A stretch of DNA of 64,000 nt from Nageia nagi (GCA_050084985.1 JBITNC010000001.1:101494001-101558000); one strand, 5' to 3'. Positions 10,950 through 22,819 are shown, numbered from the stretch's first letter. Notes: generated by a model from the letters alone, not told the origin. Numbers and translations: made by a program.

Positions 10950-12420
10950 CTCATCCTTTATTTCATTGTTGAAGACCAACCAAAATTGATAAAAAGCATA
11001 ATTTCTCTTTGGTTACTACTTATATCAACATATCTATAGGAATTTGACTAGTATATATCTTTTCCAACTTTACCTGTCCATCTTCTAATACTAATCGTAT
11101 GAAATGGTACCTAAGCTATACATGCTTTGTTCTTGAATGACAGGTTGAGTTATTTTCAAGATGAATAACACTATGACTATCACTCTATAATTTATTTTTC
11201 TTATGTTCCTTTCCCAAATTCCTTCATCAATCTTTGTAATTTAATTATTTCCTTACTAGCCTCTATAGCATTGATATACTCTACCTCAATTGTTAAAAGT
11301 GCATCAACCTACTGTAACTTGGAAATTCAACTTACTATTATTACACCTATAATAACAACATAACCTATGGTGCTTCTCCCACCATCAATATCTCTTGCCA
11401 TGTATGAATCAACATATCCTTCTAAATCAGTGTTAGAACATAAAAAATATAAAGCATGAGTAGTTGTACCTCTCAAATACTTGAGAATCCACTTCATTTC
11501 ATCCTAATATTGTTTACCTAGATTGGTCATAAACCTGTCTAAAACTTGCATTATATGGGAAATATTTGGCCTTACACAAACCATCACATACATCAAACTA
11601 CTAACTACAAATACATAAGGAACACTAGCCATGTAGTCTATTTGTTACTGTCTCTTGGGACACATTTCCTTGGTTAGTTTGAAATATTTGGCCAAAAGTG
11701 TACTTAAAGGTTTTTCATCCTTCATATTGAACCTTTTCAACAACGTCTCAATGTAGTCACTTTGAGATAACATCAACTTGTGATTTTTCTAGTCTATAGT
11801 AATTCTTATGCCAATAATTTGCTTTGCTTTACCTAAATCCTTTATCGCAAAAAAAATTATCAACTTTATTTTGAGTATATCTATATCCTGCAAGTTAGAT
11901 CCTATAATAAGCATGTCATCTACATACAATAGCATGATAACATATAACATAATCATTATTATTTGTTTTCTTGAAGTAAACATAATGATCTGAATGGTAT
12001 CTAACATAATCATATTCTATCATAAAACTATCAAACTTCAGATGCCATTTCCTTGGATCTTACTTGAGCTTATAAAAACTCTTCTTCAACTTGTATAAAA
12101 ATATCTCCTTACCCTTGACCTCATAATCTTTTGGTTGATGCATGCAAATCTCCTCTTCCAAATAACCATGGAAAAAAGTTATCTTTACATCTAATTGTTC
12201 AAGATGCAAATCTTATACTACTACTATACTTAAGATAGTTATAAATGAAGTCATTTAAAAAATAAGATAAAAATATCTCTTCAAAGTCAATACCTTTCTT
12301 TTGAACAAATTCCTTCACCATAAGTCTGGCCTTTTACTACTTATTTCCTCCAACTTTCTCCTTCAACCTATATACCCATTTGTTCTACAATGCTCTATTT
12401 TCTATAAGAAACCTAACTAA
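10950..12420 (-). pseudogene. Copia-A reverse transcriptase and RNase H
   Basis: Read right to left. RT sequence includes the active-site segment LLYVDDMLIIGSNLQD at about 11936-11889, which keeps an intact YVDD, and then KDLGKAKQIIGI. RNase H follows with VKWILKYLRGTTTHALYFL near 11490, LEGYVDSYMARDIDGGRSTI near 11400 and VDALLTIEVEYINAIEASKE near 11290, the usual copia order of Asp, Glu and Asp motifs. Further downstream 'RTKHV..RYHFIR' is recognisable near 11120. Stops and frameshifts break the frame. Role: synthesis of element cDNA in the virus-like particle, now lost. Confidence 0.8.
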
Positions 12421-12699
12421 ATCATACCAAGGATTCCATCTCCTCATTTGTGCATTTCTCCCCCTTCTTTCTAGTTTCTTCTTGCATTGCTTCCTCAAAA
12501 GTTTTTGTTTCACCAACATGAGTATACAAAACATAATATAGTGTAGGAGAGTAATGGTTAAGGATTCTAATTACCCTTATAGATCTTCTAACAATAATCA
12601 CTAGAGTTTATGGTTCTTGTTATTGAATATTTTCATGAAATTTTGGTATTTCCTTTTTAGTAATCTCATCAAGTAACATGTACTTTAGGTTTTCCTTTT

Positions 12700-13600
12700 G
12701 TTATTTCTTTTCCTACAACCTATCTTTATACACAACCTACTCTTTAAATACCACATTTCTACTCTTGATGATTTTATAGTTTTTATAATTCCAAAATGGG
12801 TACCCTAAATCATCAACTCCATATCGAATGAAGATACATTTCTTGGAATTTGCATCAAGCTTCTTTCTATATTCTTTATCAATATGAATAAAAGCTCCAC
12901 AACCATAAGTTTTTAGAAATGAATAGTTCATAGTTTTATCCATCCATGTCTCTTTTGGAATTCCACTGGTATCTATTTTACTTGAAGGTCCTTTATTTAT
13001 CAAGTAAATAATAGTATTAACAATATTAACCTAAAAAAATTAAAGGAAACCCTTCATGCAATCTCATATACCTTGCACGCTCCATGATTCCATTCATCCT
13101 TTTTGATACAACATTCTCCTATGGTATTCTTAGAATTGTCTTCACTCTTTGAATTCCATTAAATGAATAATAACTATCAAATTTCTTGCTACAATACTCA
13201 CCTCCATTATCAGATATGAGATATTTCAACTTATTAACTATCTCATTCTCAACCAAGGTCTTCCATTTTTTAAATTTTATTTGAATGCAATAAACCTAAG
13301 TTTTTCTAGTTCATTGTCTATGAAAGTAACATAATAAGAAGAGCTACCAAAAGATGATACCAAACCTAGAACCCATACATATGTATGCAAAATCTCTCTA
13401 ACTTTCCTCACTTATTTTATTTCCCTACTTTGAGAAATATGACTCTTTTTTATTTTCCACAAACATAATGCTTACAAAAATCCAAATCAACATGCTTCAA
13501 GTTTGGTAACAAATTTCTAGAATAAAGAATTCACATTCCTTTCTCACTCATGTGCCTAAGCCTATGATGCCACAAAGTTGCATCCTTACCTGTAGAAGCT
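12700..13600 (-). pseudogene. Copia-A integrase with GAG-pre-integrase motif
   Basis: Starting near 13590 on the minus strand: TLWHHRLRHMSEKGM, the GAG-pre-integrase zinc motif, then a C..C pair near 13480. The core follows in broken frames, with YLISDNGGEYCSKKFDS near 13210. The clean 88-codon segment 13003-12737 holds the C-terminal part, including FLKTYGCGAFIHIDKEYRKK and a KCIFI.YG..DLGY motif. The pre-integrase motif is separated from the upstream protease by the Penelope-like insertion at about 13640. Confidence 0.8.
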
Positions 13601-13639
13601 AAATCCATAAAATAATAAGATGTATTGATAAATAAATAC

Positions 13640-14665
13640 AAACATATACTTGCATTCTTCATCTCATCATCATTATGCTCCAAAGATGGGGGTACTCAAT
13701 ACTCTTATAACTAGATACCTTAGAATTTCATATAATTACCATATACATAAGGAGAAAGTGCATTTAACTAAAGCATTAATAAGTAATGGTTATTATATTA
13801 AAGAGATTAGACATGCATGGAATAAGATAGAAAGAGGAAAAACTAATGAGAGACAAGACCATAATAATACTAATTCATATATAGGGGTATCCTACCTTCT
13901 CTATATCAAGGGTTTAAGTGATAATTTAGCTAAAATATTAATGAAAGTACATGTTAAGATAATTTTTCTTCCTCTCAATAAATTAGAGAACATGTTCATA
14001 TCTATGAAGGATCACTTATAACCCTTACAATATAAATATGTATTTAAGATAACATGTGAGTGTGGAACTTGTTACATTGGTGAAACAGGTAGTTCAATAC
14101 TTGAAAAAGTTAAAGAACATTATGTAGATTTACAATATAATAGAATAATCAAACCTAGCCTTGCTGAACATGTGGATAATACTAAACACCATATACTCAT
14201 GGATAGGGTTGAAGTCTTGGCTAGATGTGATAAATTCTAAGAACGAATAATTAGAGAAGATATTGAAATTAAACTTAACCTTAATAATATTAATGGATAC
14301 CAAGGTATTGATATTAGTAGGGCATGGTTACCTATTATTGACCAAATTCATGAACATAGAAGGAAAAATAATATGATACTAAAATAGCCATAACTTTTGA
14401 ATTTTACCTTGGTTTTTCATGTTTTTTATATTATTCAAAGGATATTTTTATGTAAAATTTAACAATATTAATATTTTTAGTATTTTATAATGACAAAGTA
14501 CTGACATTGATCTTATAAAATTAGGTATTGTTAATCTCTACTTAAAGAAGAAGGTTCCATTTTATTTTCTTCATTCAATAATTATGAGATGGGTCCCACA
14601 TATTGGAATCAAAATATCAATAATTCAAATTCATATGCAATTCAACATCAAACCACTAAAGAGAA
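13640..14665 (+). repeat. Pseudo-LTR: partial upstream copy of the Penelope-like element
   Basis: This stretch parallels 17226-18257 from 'catatacttgcattc' / 'catatacttacatgc' to 'aaaccactaaagagaa' in both. It carries the end of the RT domain (a 123-codon open segment at 13650-14021), the GIY-YIG domain (about 14035-14385) with TCYIGETGSSILEKVKEH near 14070, and the 3' untranslated part. It begins at the copia boundary, so it is 5'-truncated, as upstream tandem copies of Penelope-like elements usually are. Confidence 0.8.
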
Positions 14666-14679
14666 TGATACTACTTGCC

Positions 14680-15006
14680 AAAGTTTGAGAGATAATATCT
14701 CCCTTTATGGAAGGGATCTCCTCAAGAGGTTTGAAGATTTGAATCTCTAAGAATGAAGAAAATTGTGCTTCTAACGGACTTGACCTTTCTAAAAATATGT
14801 AGAGATGAACATATCTTACCCAGTTTTAAAAGATTGAAATACCCCTCTAATGATAGTATATTTAAAAATGTTTTAGAGAGATCTAGTATGGTTATTTTGC
14901 ATATTAAGTTCAATAACAAAAGGAAATAACTAGATGACATCTTAATAAACTTACTCTCACTGCACATCAAAATTGCTAACATTATTGATAGAAAGACATG
15001 GGATAT
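14680..15006 (+). pseudogene. Penelope-like element, 5' coding part before the LTR insertion
   Basis: Broken plus-strand frames give a plausible protein segment, for example RDEHILPSFKRLKYPSND near 14797 and LINLLSLHIKIANIIDRKTW near 14950. It precedes the RT part of the element and stops at 15006 where a copia LTR begins. I assign it to the Penelope-like N-terminus by position only. Confidence 0.45.
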
Positions 15007-15530
15007 TGTTGGAATATTGAGCTTTCTAATATTTTTCTTGAGTCCTATTCCTAGTATTTCCTATGTCTAGTATTTAGAATATGATTTATTGTAACAAAAT
15101 ATATTTCTTATAGTGATCAAAAGTGCTACGTATAGTGTATCTTAGTGTGTGTCTTAGTTGGGTCTAAGTTGTATTTTGTAGTTTATTAGTCTTGAGAATA
15201 TCATTCTCAACAACTCATTATGTTTTCTATATCTATTCTAAAACTATATATGCATTTTATCATTCATAAAATAATGTAAAAAATCTAGTAATTATTTTTC
15301 ATTTGGTATCAGAGCATGTTTGATCTGGAGGGTTAAAGAAAAAATCATTTAACTTATGCATCATATATATTTTGATATATAAATCCTTTTCATGTGAAAT
15401 TTGGAATGTGGATAGGTATGGATTCTTAGAACATCCTATCCAAATTCTAGATCATTTGGATAAGTTTAAGGCCTCTATTTTATGACTATCCCATCGAAGT
15501 TATATTCACTAAAATTATTTTGTTGAAATG
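15007..15530 (+). mobile_element. Copia LTR plus primer-binding site fragment inside the Penelope-like element
   Basis: A 295-bp sequence from TGTTGGAATATTGAGC (15007) to ...ATTATTTTTCA (15301) is followed directly by TTTGGTATCAGAGC (15302-15315). TGGTATCAGAGC is the standard copia primer-binding site, complementary to the 3' end of initiator-Met tRNA. About 215 bp of possible leader follows before sequence resembling the Penelope-like protein returns near 15531. No second LTR is visible, so this is a truncated copia end. It differs from the copia-A, B and D LTRs. Confidence 0.65.
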
Positions 15531-17222
15531 GCCACCATGGATAAAGACATGTCATTTAAAGAAGATATATAAAGAAATGAGCTCATTAGATAAAGTAGAG
15601 TGGAGGAAACATCTAGAACTAGGATACATATAAATAAATTTGAAACTATACAAAAACATGCTAAGCTAATTTTTAAAACTAATATTCTACCTAATTATGT
15701 TGATTATACCCCATCCCTTGATAATAAGATTCGTTATAGTAAAGATAGGCTTCTTAACCTTCATAAAACCACTCATTAAATTTTATTAAGTATCATTCCT
15801 CCTATGTTGTAAAAAAGTAATTTCCCTAATAACCTAAAAATATTTTATGAAGATCATGCATGCAATGATAAAAGTCAAGACCCTTTACTTACTTTCTCTC
15901 CTTGTTATTCTTCTATAATTGGCACATCTTCTTCATATTTGAATACATATATCACCCTATGAAATACACTCTCCTTCTCCCTTTCCTTTTTATATTAATG
16001 ATTTAGTTATAACTAATGCACAATGTTTACCTATAAATTTTGAAAGGTCTATGTTTAAAGGTGTTTCTAATCTCTTTAGTGTTGTTCCAAGTAATTATGC
16101 TATGGATATTTTGAATAAAGGTCTCAATTTTGCTATCATTCCCAAACAAATTCCTTATGAAGAATTCATTTGTGGTATTGAGTTACCTATAAATACCTTT
16201 CTAATAATGTGGTTGAAAATATTCTCCAAGATTGTGTAAGAGTATTAAAGAAGGAAAATCCCCAAAGAAAAAGATTTCCAAGCATGAAGAGATTGGTTTA
16301 AAATAATTGAAACATAAAAAAGATATTGTCATAATTAAAGTGGATAAAGGAAATGTAACTATATTTCTTGATGTTAGTGACTACCATGCAAAAATGTTAG
16401 ATCATCTTATTTCTTCAGGTAGCTATAATAAATTAAATTCCAACCCCTTGAATAAAATTATCAATAAAGTACATAAAGCTATCTTAGTCTCTTCTTTAGA
16501 TGAGGAAACTAAGAAAAGATTAATTCCTAAAAGATAAATTATACCAAGGATATATGAGGCCCCAAAAATACATAAATAAGGTATTCCAATTAGGCCCATC
16601 GTGGATACCATTGAATCCCCAACTTATGAGTTAGTTAAATATTTAGCCAATGAAAAACTAAAATACCTATTAGGTAAGACATCTTTGTACATTAAGAACT
16701 CTAAATATTTTATAAGCAAGTTAAAGAATCACAAAGTTAATGATGGTGATATTTTGGCTATTTTTGATGTTATTTCCTTATATATAAAATCTCTATAGAT
16801 AAAGCATTAAAGGTTATATCTAACTTAGTAGACCATGATACATTAGGTTTGATTAAAATATGCCTTGAAACTATATTTTTTAGTTACAAATGGGATCTTT
16901 ATGAACAAGTGCATGGGGTAGCAATGGATTCTCTATTATCTCCCATTTTTGCCAACTTATATATGGAATGGTTTGAAACAAATGCTCTTGATTCATTTTA
17001 TTTAAAACTAGAATGGTGGGATAGATATGTGGATGACACAAATATTAATTGGCCACATAGAAAAGATTCACTTGAAGTTTTTCATAACCACCATGTAATA
17101 TAATTGATGATAGTATTCAATTTAAAAAAGTAATTGAATATGACAGTAATATTCCATTCCTTGATGTACTAGTTTATAAAAAGGATAATGGGGATATGGG
17201 GTATGAGATAAATAGAAAAAGA
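15531..17222 (+). pseudogene. Penelope-like element reverse transcriptase
   Basis: Broken into several open segments. Landmarks in order: NYVDYTPSLDNKIRYSKDRL near 15697; VIIKVDKGNVTIFLDVSDYH from about 16328, a DKG motif characteristic of Penelope-like RTs; PRIYEAPKIHK then GIPIRPIVDTIESPTYELVK near 16582-16640; DILAIFDVISLY near 16747 (first catalytic Asp); VHGVAMDSLLSPIFANLYME near 16908-16970, where the usual Gly is Asp; and YVDD at 17026-17037. After the palm comes IPFLDVLVYKK near 17153. RT of this class is related to telomerase. The copy is dead because of stops and a frameshift. Confidence 0.85.
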
Positions 17223-17225
17223 TAC

Positions 17226-17980
17226 ATATAGACATATACTTACATGCCTCGTCTCATCATCAATATGCTTGAAAGATGGGGGTACTCAATACTCTTATAA
17301 CTCAAGCTCTTAGAATTTTAGTAATGACCATATACATCAGGAGAAAATGCATTTAACTAAAGAACTAATAAGTAATGGTTATTCTATTAAAGAGATTAGA
17401 CATGCATGAAATTATAAGATAGAAAGAGGAAAAACTAATGAGAGACAAGACCATAATAATACTAATTCATACATAGGGTAGCCTACCTTCCCTATATCAA
17501 AGATTTAAATGACAATTTAACTAAAATATTAATGAAAGAACATATTAAGATAATTTTTCTTCCTCTTAATTAATTAGAGAACATGTTCATATCTATGAAG
17601 GACCACTTAGAACTCTTACAACATAAAGGTGTATATAAGATAATATGTGAGGGTGGAACTTGTTACATTGGTGAAATAGGTAGGTCAATACTTGAAAGAG
17701 TTAAAGGATATTGCACAAATTTACAATATAATAGAATAATCAAATCTACCCTTATTGAACATGTGGATTAGACTAAACACTATATAGTCATGGATAGGGT
17801 TAAAGTCTTGGCTAGATGTGATAAATTTCAAGAACAAAGAATTATAAAAGCTATTGAAATTAAAATTAATCCTAAAAATATTAATAGAAACCAAGGTATT
17901 GATATTAGTAGGGCATGGTTACCTATTATTGACCTAATTCATGAACATAGAAGGAAAAATAATATGATACTAAAATAGCC
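17226..17980 (+). pseudogene. Penelope-like element GIY-YIG endonuclease
   Basis: After the end of the RT thumb (SNGYSIKEIRHA near 17375), the segment at 17583-17771 gives GVYKIICEGGTCYIGEIGRS at 17628-17687: the GIY (here GVY) and YIG strands at normal spacing, with downstream basic residues (SILERVKGY). LIEHVD.TKHYI near 17753-17785 matches the EH...H motif usual in this family. The next segment ends GIDISRAWLPIIDLIHEHRR near 17900. This nuclease nicks target DNA for integration. The copy has at least one stop (17769) but the motifs are well preserved. Confidence 0.85.
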
Positions 17981-18279
17981 ATAACTTTTGTATTTTGACT
18001 TGATTTTCCATGTTCTTTACATTGTTGGAAATATATTATTATATAAAATTTAACTATATTAATATTTTTGGTATTTTATAATGATAGAGGATCAAAATTG
18101 ATCTTATAAAATTGGGTATTACTAATCTTTACTTAAAGAAGAAGGTTCCACTTTATTTTTTTCATTCAGTAATTCTGAAGGTGGGTCCAACATATTAGAC
18201 TTGAAACATCAATAATTCAAATTCATATGCAAATCAAACTCAAACCACTAAAGAGAACCAACTTTCCTTTTCCTATTAT

Positions 18280-19735
18280 TATTGATCCTTTATGATCCTT
18301 CCATGAATAATTTTTGAAAGCAACTATATAACCTCAATCATTCAACTTGCCTGTTGAAATTATGTTTCTTTTCAAATCAAAAATATGTCTTGCCTCTTTG
18401 AGTAAACATTAATTTTCATTTTGTAATTGTAATAAAATTTTATTCATTTCAATAATTTTTCATGGTTGATTATTTTTGAATGGGCGCAACTATCCTCCCT
18501 CCAAATTTTTCCATAAATGTCAAACATTTATGTCTTAAACCTAGTCTGATTATCCCTCAAAGTAGTGAAAACTAGATACATTGGATGAATCAGGGCCAAA
18601 GTAAACCAAATTCAAGCACCCATTACCAATCCAAGCATGTTCCACTAATTTTCAATCGATTCTGTATGTAACCCAAAGTGCATAAATGCCTAGGGTTTAT
18701 GTTTGAATTTGGAGGGAGGATATCCTTTCGCTTTTTTAATAATACCTACCCAAAATCACCTCGAACATAATCAAAAACTTATTTTCTATAGGATATTACA
18801 TGAAAAGAACTCCATAATCAATTACCGAATAACCAAAATTCTTATCTAAAGATAGAATTAAAGCATCTTGGAACACATCACCTGCAATATTTTCTTCTTG
18901 ATTATTAATTTTATTTTTCATCTTCTTATTTTCCATGTCCCTTTCGAGACCAACAATCATTTTTCAAATATCCTTTTCTTCCCATAATGCTAGCATTTTA
19001 GTTTTCCTTTTCCTATATATTTGTATATATCTCTATTTGATTTTTCACTATTTGATGGACTCTTTCTTCTCTCCCATTTTCTCTCCCTGTTCTCAATAGT
19101 TAAAGCATTACCTAATATCTCACTTGTGCTTTTCCATCATATGTCCTTGCTAAGGATAACACACATAACATCATCAAACTTTAGAGTATTGGAACCTAAG
19201 ACAAAATTACTCACAACCATAACCACAACCTTCTAGTATTGAACAAAATATCAAAAGAGCCCTAATCTCATTATAAAACTCTATGTAAACAAAGTTTAAA
19301 TAATTAGTAACCATGTTAAATTCATTTAAATGATTAGTAACAAATTCACCATTTAATATCTACAATTAAATAAACACTTCATAGGAAATACCTTATTTGA
19401 AGTTGAGGTTTTTCTTATAAATTAGCCAATGTAACCATATAATCTTTGGTTATCTTTTTTCTTTGAAATATTGAAGGCCATTGTGGATCACATGTATAAC
19501 CATATTATTCCCAATGGCTTTTTGTCTAGAAGTTCTCCTTTTTCATCTAACATAGTCGCTAGTTTCTTTATCTTTCCACTCAATGGTAGATAAAGATAAT
19601 TCTAATACAAGTAGTCCTCCATATGAATCTTCCAAAGCTAAAATTTTTGACCATTAAACTTCTCAACCCTAAACTTGCCTTCTTCTACTATTTCTCCCAC
19701 TCAAACTAGAAACCCTCCTTTCTAACAAGTGATCC
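18280..19735 (-). pseudogene. Copia-A gag and protease
   Basis: Read from 19735 downward: FRVEKFNGQKF.LWKIHMED near 19660, the usual copia gag opening, then LSGKIKKLATMLDEKGELLD near 19580 and a UBN2-like continuation to KDNQRLYGYIG near 19440. VSNFVLGSNTLKFDDV lies near 19180. The protease shows VIDYGVLF near 18820, where the catalytic DSG has become DYG, so it is inactive. RHIFDLKRNIISTGKLND near 18385 and the following SWKDHKGSIIIIGKGK form the segment that precedes the GAG-pre-integrase motif. The Penelope-like element interrupts right after it. Confidence 0.75.
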
Positions 19736-19744
19736 AATTAAAAG

Positions 19745-19757
19745 ATTTAATACCACT
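19745..19757 (-). other. Copia-A primer-binding site (decayed)
   Basis: On the minus strand, immediately downstream of the 5' LTR, the sequence reads TGGTATTAAATC, a decayed form of TGGTATCAGAGC (initiator-Met tRNA). Confidence 0.6.
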
Positions 19758-20357
19758 TTTTACAATATACCATATGAAAATAAAGTAGAGTAATCAACTT
19801 ATAATATAAATTACATAAATATTATCAACTTAAAATACACAAGTGAAGAGACATAAATATATAACATGGTTCACCTGATGTGGGCTACATCCATGAAAAA
19901 ATATTCAGTCCTTGGTATTATATCAAGGCATGAAGGGAACAAACCTATAATCACATCACTATAATTTCCTCTCTAAATTTATAAGATTTCTCTCATAATA
20001 TATCACACCACTTCTCTTACAATCCTCTCTCATAATTCTTACAAATCTTTTCACACTCTACCTCTCTATAGGAGGGTTTATAATCATAGAGAAAAATGCC
20101 ATTGCATGCAAATATAAGATTTCTAACCTAAATTTACAAAAGCTTAAATTTAAGACTTAAAATAAAAGATTTTTGTCTCTAGTTTGCGATCGTTCACCAT
20201 CAAACCAACTAGATTTTTTGGATCGCTTATCATTAAGCCAATTAGGATGATATGTCAGTCAATCAAGTTAATTTTTCACTAGTTGTCTAATTGATTCTGT
20301 TGGTCATACCTATGCATATTTATAATAGAATAAAGAGATATTTTTTCACTCTTAACA
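19758..20357 (-). repeat. Copia-A 5' LTR
   Basis: About 600 bp, ending TTAACA on the plus strand. It matches 10318-10900 with many differences. It would have carried the promoter on the minus strand. Confidence 0.85.
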
Positions 20358-20439
20358 AAAAACATAGGCTCCAAAATCAATAATAAGAATTTGATATGAT
20401 TTTCATCGATTAAAAATTAGTTAAAACTCAAGTTATTGT

Positions 20440-20920
20440 TGATTTCATAGTTGAAATCCCATTTCATAATTCCACTCATATTAATGAGGAATTTTTGGAT
20501 TAGTTTATGGCTTACACTGAAGAAGATGATGATGAAAGGAATCTATATTTTGATTATTCCAAATGTGCCAATGGAGCTAGGGAGAGAATTATATTGATAA
20601 GCCCTCAAGGTGGAATCATTCCTATAGCATACAAACTCAACTTTGATTGCACAAATAATATTATATAGTATTAGACACTTATCTTGGGCATTAAGTTCAT
20701 AATAATACTCAATGTGAAGAACATCAACATCTATGGTGACTCTCAACTCATATAGTAAATCAAATTAATGGAGTATATAACATCAAAGATGATAAGATAA
20801 TTCCTTACAAAGTACTAGTTGAGGAGATGATAGTAAGACACTTTGATAAAGTCAAACTTGAGAAAATATTAAGGAACAATAACCAATTTGTTGATGCTAT
20901 AGAAATACAACCTCCTTAAC
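20440..20920 (+). pseudogene. Gypsy-A additional (archaeal-type) RNase H
   Basis: Resumes gypsy-A after copia-A. A broken plus-strand frame shows LYFDYSKCANGARERIILIS near 20543, then QGGIIPIAYKLNFDCTNNII, the strand and helix pattern with the TNN..(A)EY motif (partly decayed), and NINIYGDSQLI near 20725 with the third acidic residue. This second RNase H, located between RT-RNase H and integrase, defines the Tat group of plant gypsy elements. In gypsy-B the comparable domain lies before the RT. Confidence 0.75.
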
Positions 20921-21084
20921 TCCAATTCTCATTGAAGGAAAATAAATAGTTATAAAGATCAAGAGCCTAAAAAATCCTTCTCACTTGTTGGATGAGAAGT
21001 AAATCAAATCAATGGAATATATATAGATTTTATCTTAATTAATCCCTTATCTTGTGTTGTTATTCCTAATGAGCCTTGGTACAA

Positions 21085-22350
21085 AGATATGTATGTCTAC
21101 CCTAAAGATGACACCATACATGAAAAATTATATAAAAGAAAAGAAAATATCCATAAAAGTACAAAGATCAAACTCAAAAAGATAACCATAAGGTATATGA
21201 TAATTATTAATATCTTATATAGAAGATCATTTGAGGGAACTCTTTTAAGATGCTTGCATAAGGAAGAAGTCGAAAAAGAAATGGAGCAATTCCATGAGGA
21301 TATTACTAGAAGTCATTTCAATGGTAAGATAATTTATCATAAGCTATTAAGATTGGGTTATTATTTTCCTACCATAAAATAATATTGTGCAAATCATGTT
21401 AGAAAATATGTGGAGCATTAAAAGCATGCAAATATCTAGTCCACTCCATCTCAATAATTGCACACAATGGTCTCTCCTTATCCATTCTCTATTTAGTCAA
21501 TTGATCTTCTATCAATCCTAAATCAAAATAAGGGCACACCTACATCATCACAACCATATAATACTTCATAAAATGGGTAGAAGAATTACCCTTAAGGTTT
21601 ACAAATAACCCAAATTCTGAAGTTTCTAATTGATAAAATCATTGTTAGATTTGGAGTTCCATCAAATATCTTCATGGATAATGGACCAAATCTGAGGGGT
21701 AATGTAGTAAGGGAGTTCTATAACCTTTTCAAGATCTAATATAAGTTCTCATCTCTATATTATCCATAAGGTAATGATGAAGTTGAAGTAATAAATAAAA
21801 TTATTGAGAAGGTTTTATACATGATAATTTTGAAGCTTGTTAGGAATTGGGATAAGTAATTTTCATACACTTTGTGGGAATATAGGACCAACTTTAGATT
21901 AGCCACATGATGAATATCATATTCGTTAGTTTATGGAGATGAAATGATACTTCCTGTGGAGCTTGAAAGCCCATCTCTTAAAATTTCTATTGAAGGAATC
22001 ATTGACGAGGAAGATATAAGAGTGAAAAGTTTGAGGTAATTTAAGTCTCTTGATAAAAAAAAATCAATTACCTAAAACATGTCAAGATATATCAAGATAG
22101 AGTTAGAGGAACTTACAATAAAAAGATAAAATCTAAGAAATTAAGAGTTAGAGATCTTTTTCGAAAGGAGAATCATCATAAGACAACTGTAGAAAAGGAT
22201 GTTAAGCTAGGAAAGTTCAAGACCAATTGGATTGGACCACATGTAATAGTAGAAAATATCATAATGGAGCATATAAGTTGCAATCAATTAAAGGAAAAGA
22301 AGCCAAGTTTTTAACTAATGCAAGGTACCTCAAGTCCTTTCATATTTGAT
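21085..22350 (+). pseudogene. Gypsy-A integrase
   Basis: The open segment 21089-21382 carries the zinc-binding N-terminus with KEMEQFHEDITRSHFNGKII and HKLLRLGYYFPTIK; the HH pair is visible and the CC pair is partly lost just beyond. The core follows in broken frames with PYPFSI.SIDLL near 21485 and DNGPNLRG near 21680, then WEYRTNFRLAT near 21880, and YGDEMILPVELESPSLKISI near 21940. The C-terminal region reaches FKTNWIGPHVIVENI-like sequence near 22220 and ARYLKSFHI near 22325. Inactive. Confidence 0.75.
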
Positions 22351-22819
22351 TAAATCATCCTAGTTTCATGCTAGTTTCAGGTATATATTTCATAATTTTT
22401 TCAAAAATCCCTCAAATAATTCTTTTTCATTCCCCAAGTCTATTTGAATTATGTCATACTAATGATATTGCTCAGAGGTGGAGTACACAGTCCTATTTTG
22501 AATTATTATCAAGATTAAGACTTGATAATCTAAGTCTTCAAATCCAATAATGAAGATCAAGAAAAACATCATAAATTCTCAAGATTGTATTAAGAAAATC
22601 TTAAGTCTTTATCTCTTAAGAAAGAAATATCATAGCTAAAATTCACAATAGCAATATCATTGAATTATACAATAATGATGCCGCTTATTTTCAAGCATAC
22701 TTCATAAGTAAATTTCTTAGGATCACAACATAGATAAGTATAGGTAATATTTTATAAAAACTTTATCTGCCTTGCTATATTCAAATATATTTGATTATCA
22801 TAGGATCCCCATAAAAATT
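22351..22819. other. Gypsy-A 3' untranslated region (inferred)
   Basis: AT-rich sequence between the end of integrase and the polypurine-like 'aaaaattggggc' at 22815-22824. No reading frame of interest was seen. Confidence 0.4.

Larger units (their letters stand above)
13640..18257 (+). mobile_element. Penelope-like element (Dryad-type, GIY-YIG) inserted in copia-A
   Basis: A plus-strand Penelope-like retroelement of about 4.6 kb lying inside the pol region of copia-A. It starts with a partial copy of its own 3' part (13640-14665). The main copy follows: N-terminal region, reverse transcriptase with YVDD (17026-17037), and a GIY-YIG endonuclease (17628-17980) plus 3' untranslated sequence to about 18257. 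The partial copy matches 17226-18257 closely, which gives the direct-repeat pseudo-LTR structure known for this class. In plants these elements are known mainly from conifers. All frames contain stops. Exact ends and target duplication could not be fixed by eye. Confidence 0.85.
10318..20357 (-). mobile_element. Copia-A: Ty1/copia element inserted in gypsy-A
   Basis: A complete but old copia element on the minus strand. Its LTRs are at 10318-10900 and 19758-20357. Between them, from right to left, lie primer-binding site, gag, protease, integrase, RT and RNase H. It splits gypsy-A RNase H sequence. The flanks 'acaaa' (10313-10317) and 'aaaaa' (20358-20362) could be a decayed 5-bp target duplication. 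It is itself split between protease and the GAG-pre-integrase motif by a Penelope-like element (about 13640-18257). Without that insertion the element would be about 5.4 kb, normal for copia. Confidence 0.85.

Noticed and set aside
17583-17980. GIY-YIG sequence as a homing endonuclease or a UvrC-type repair protein
   Set aside because: It follows a Penelope-type RT in the same element and carries the EH...H arrangement of Penelope-like endonucleases, so an independent gene is unlikely.
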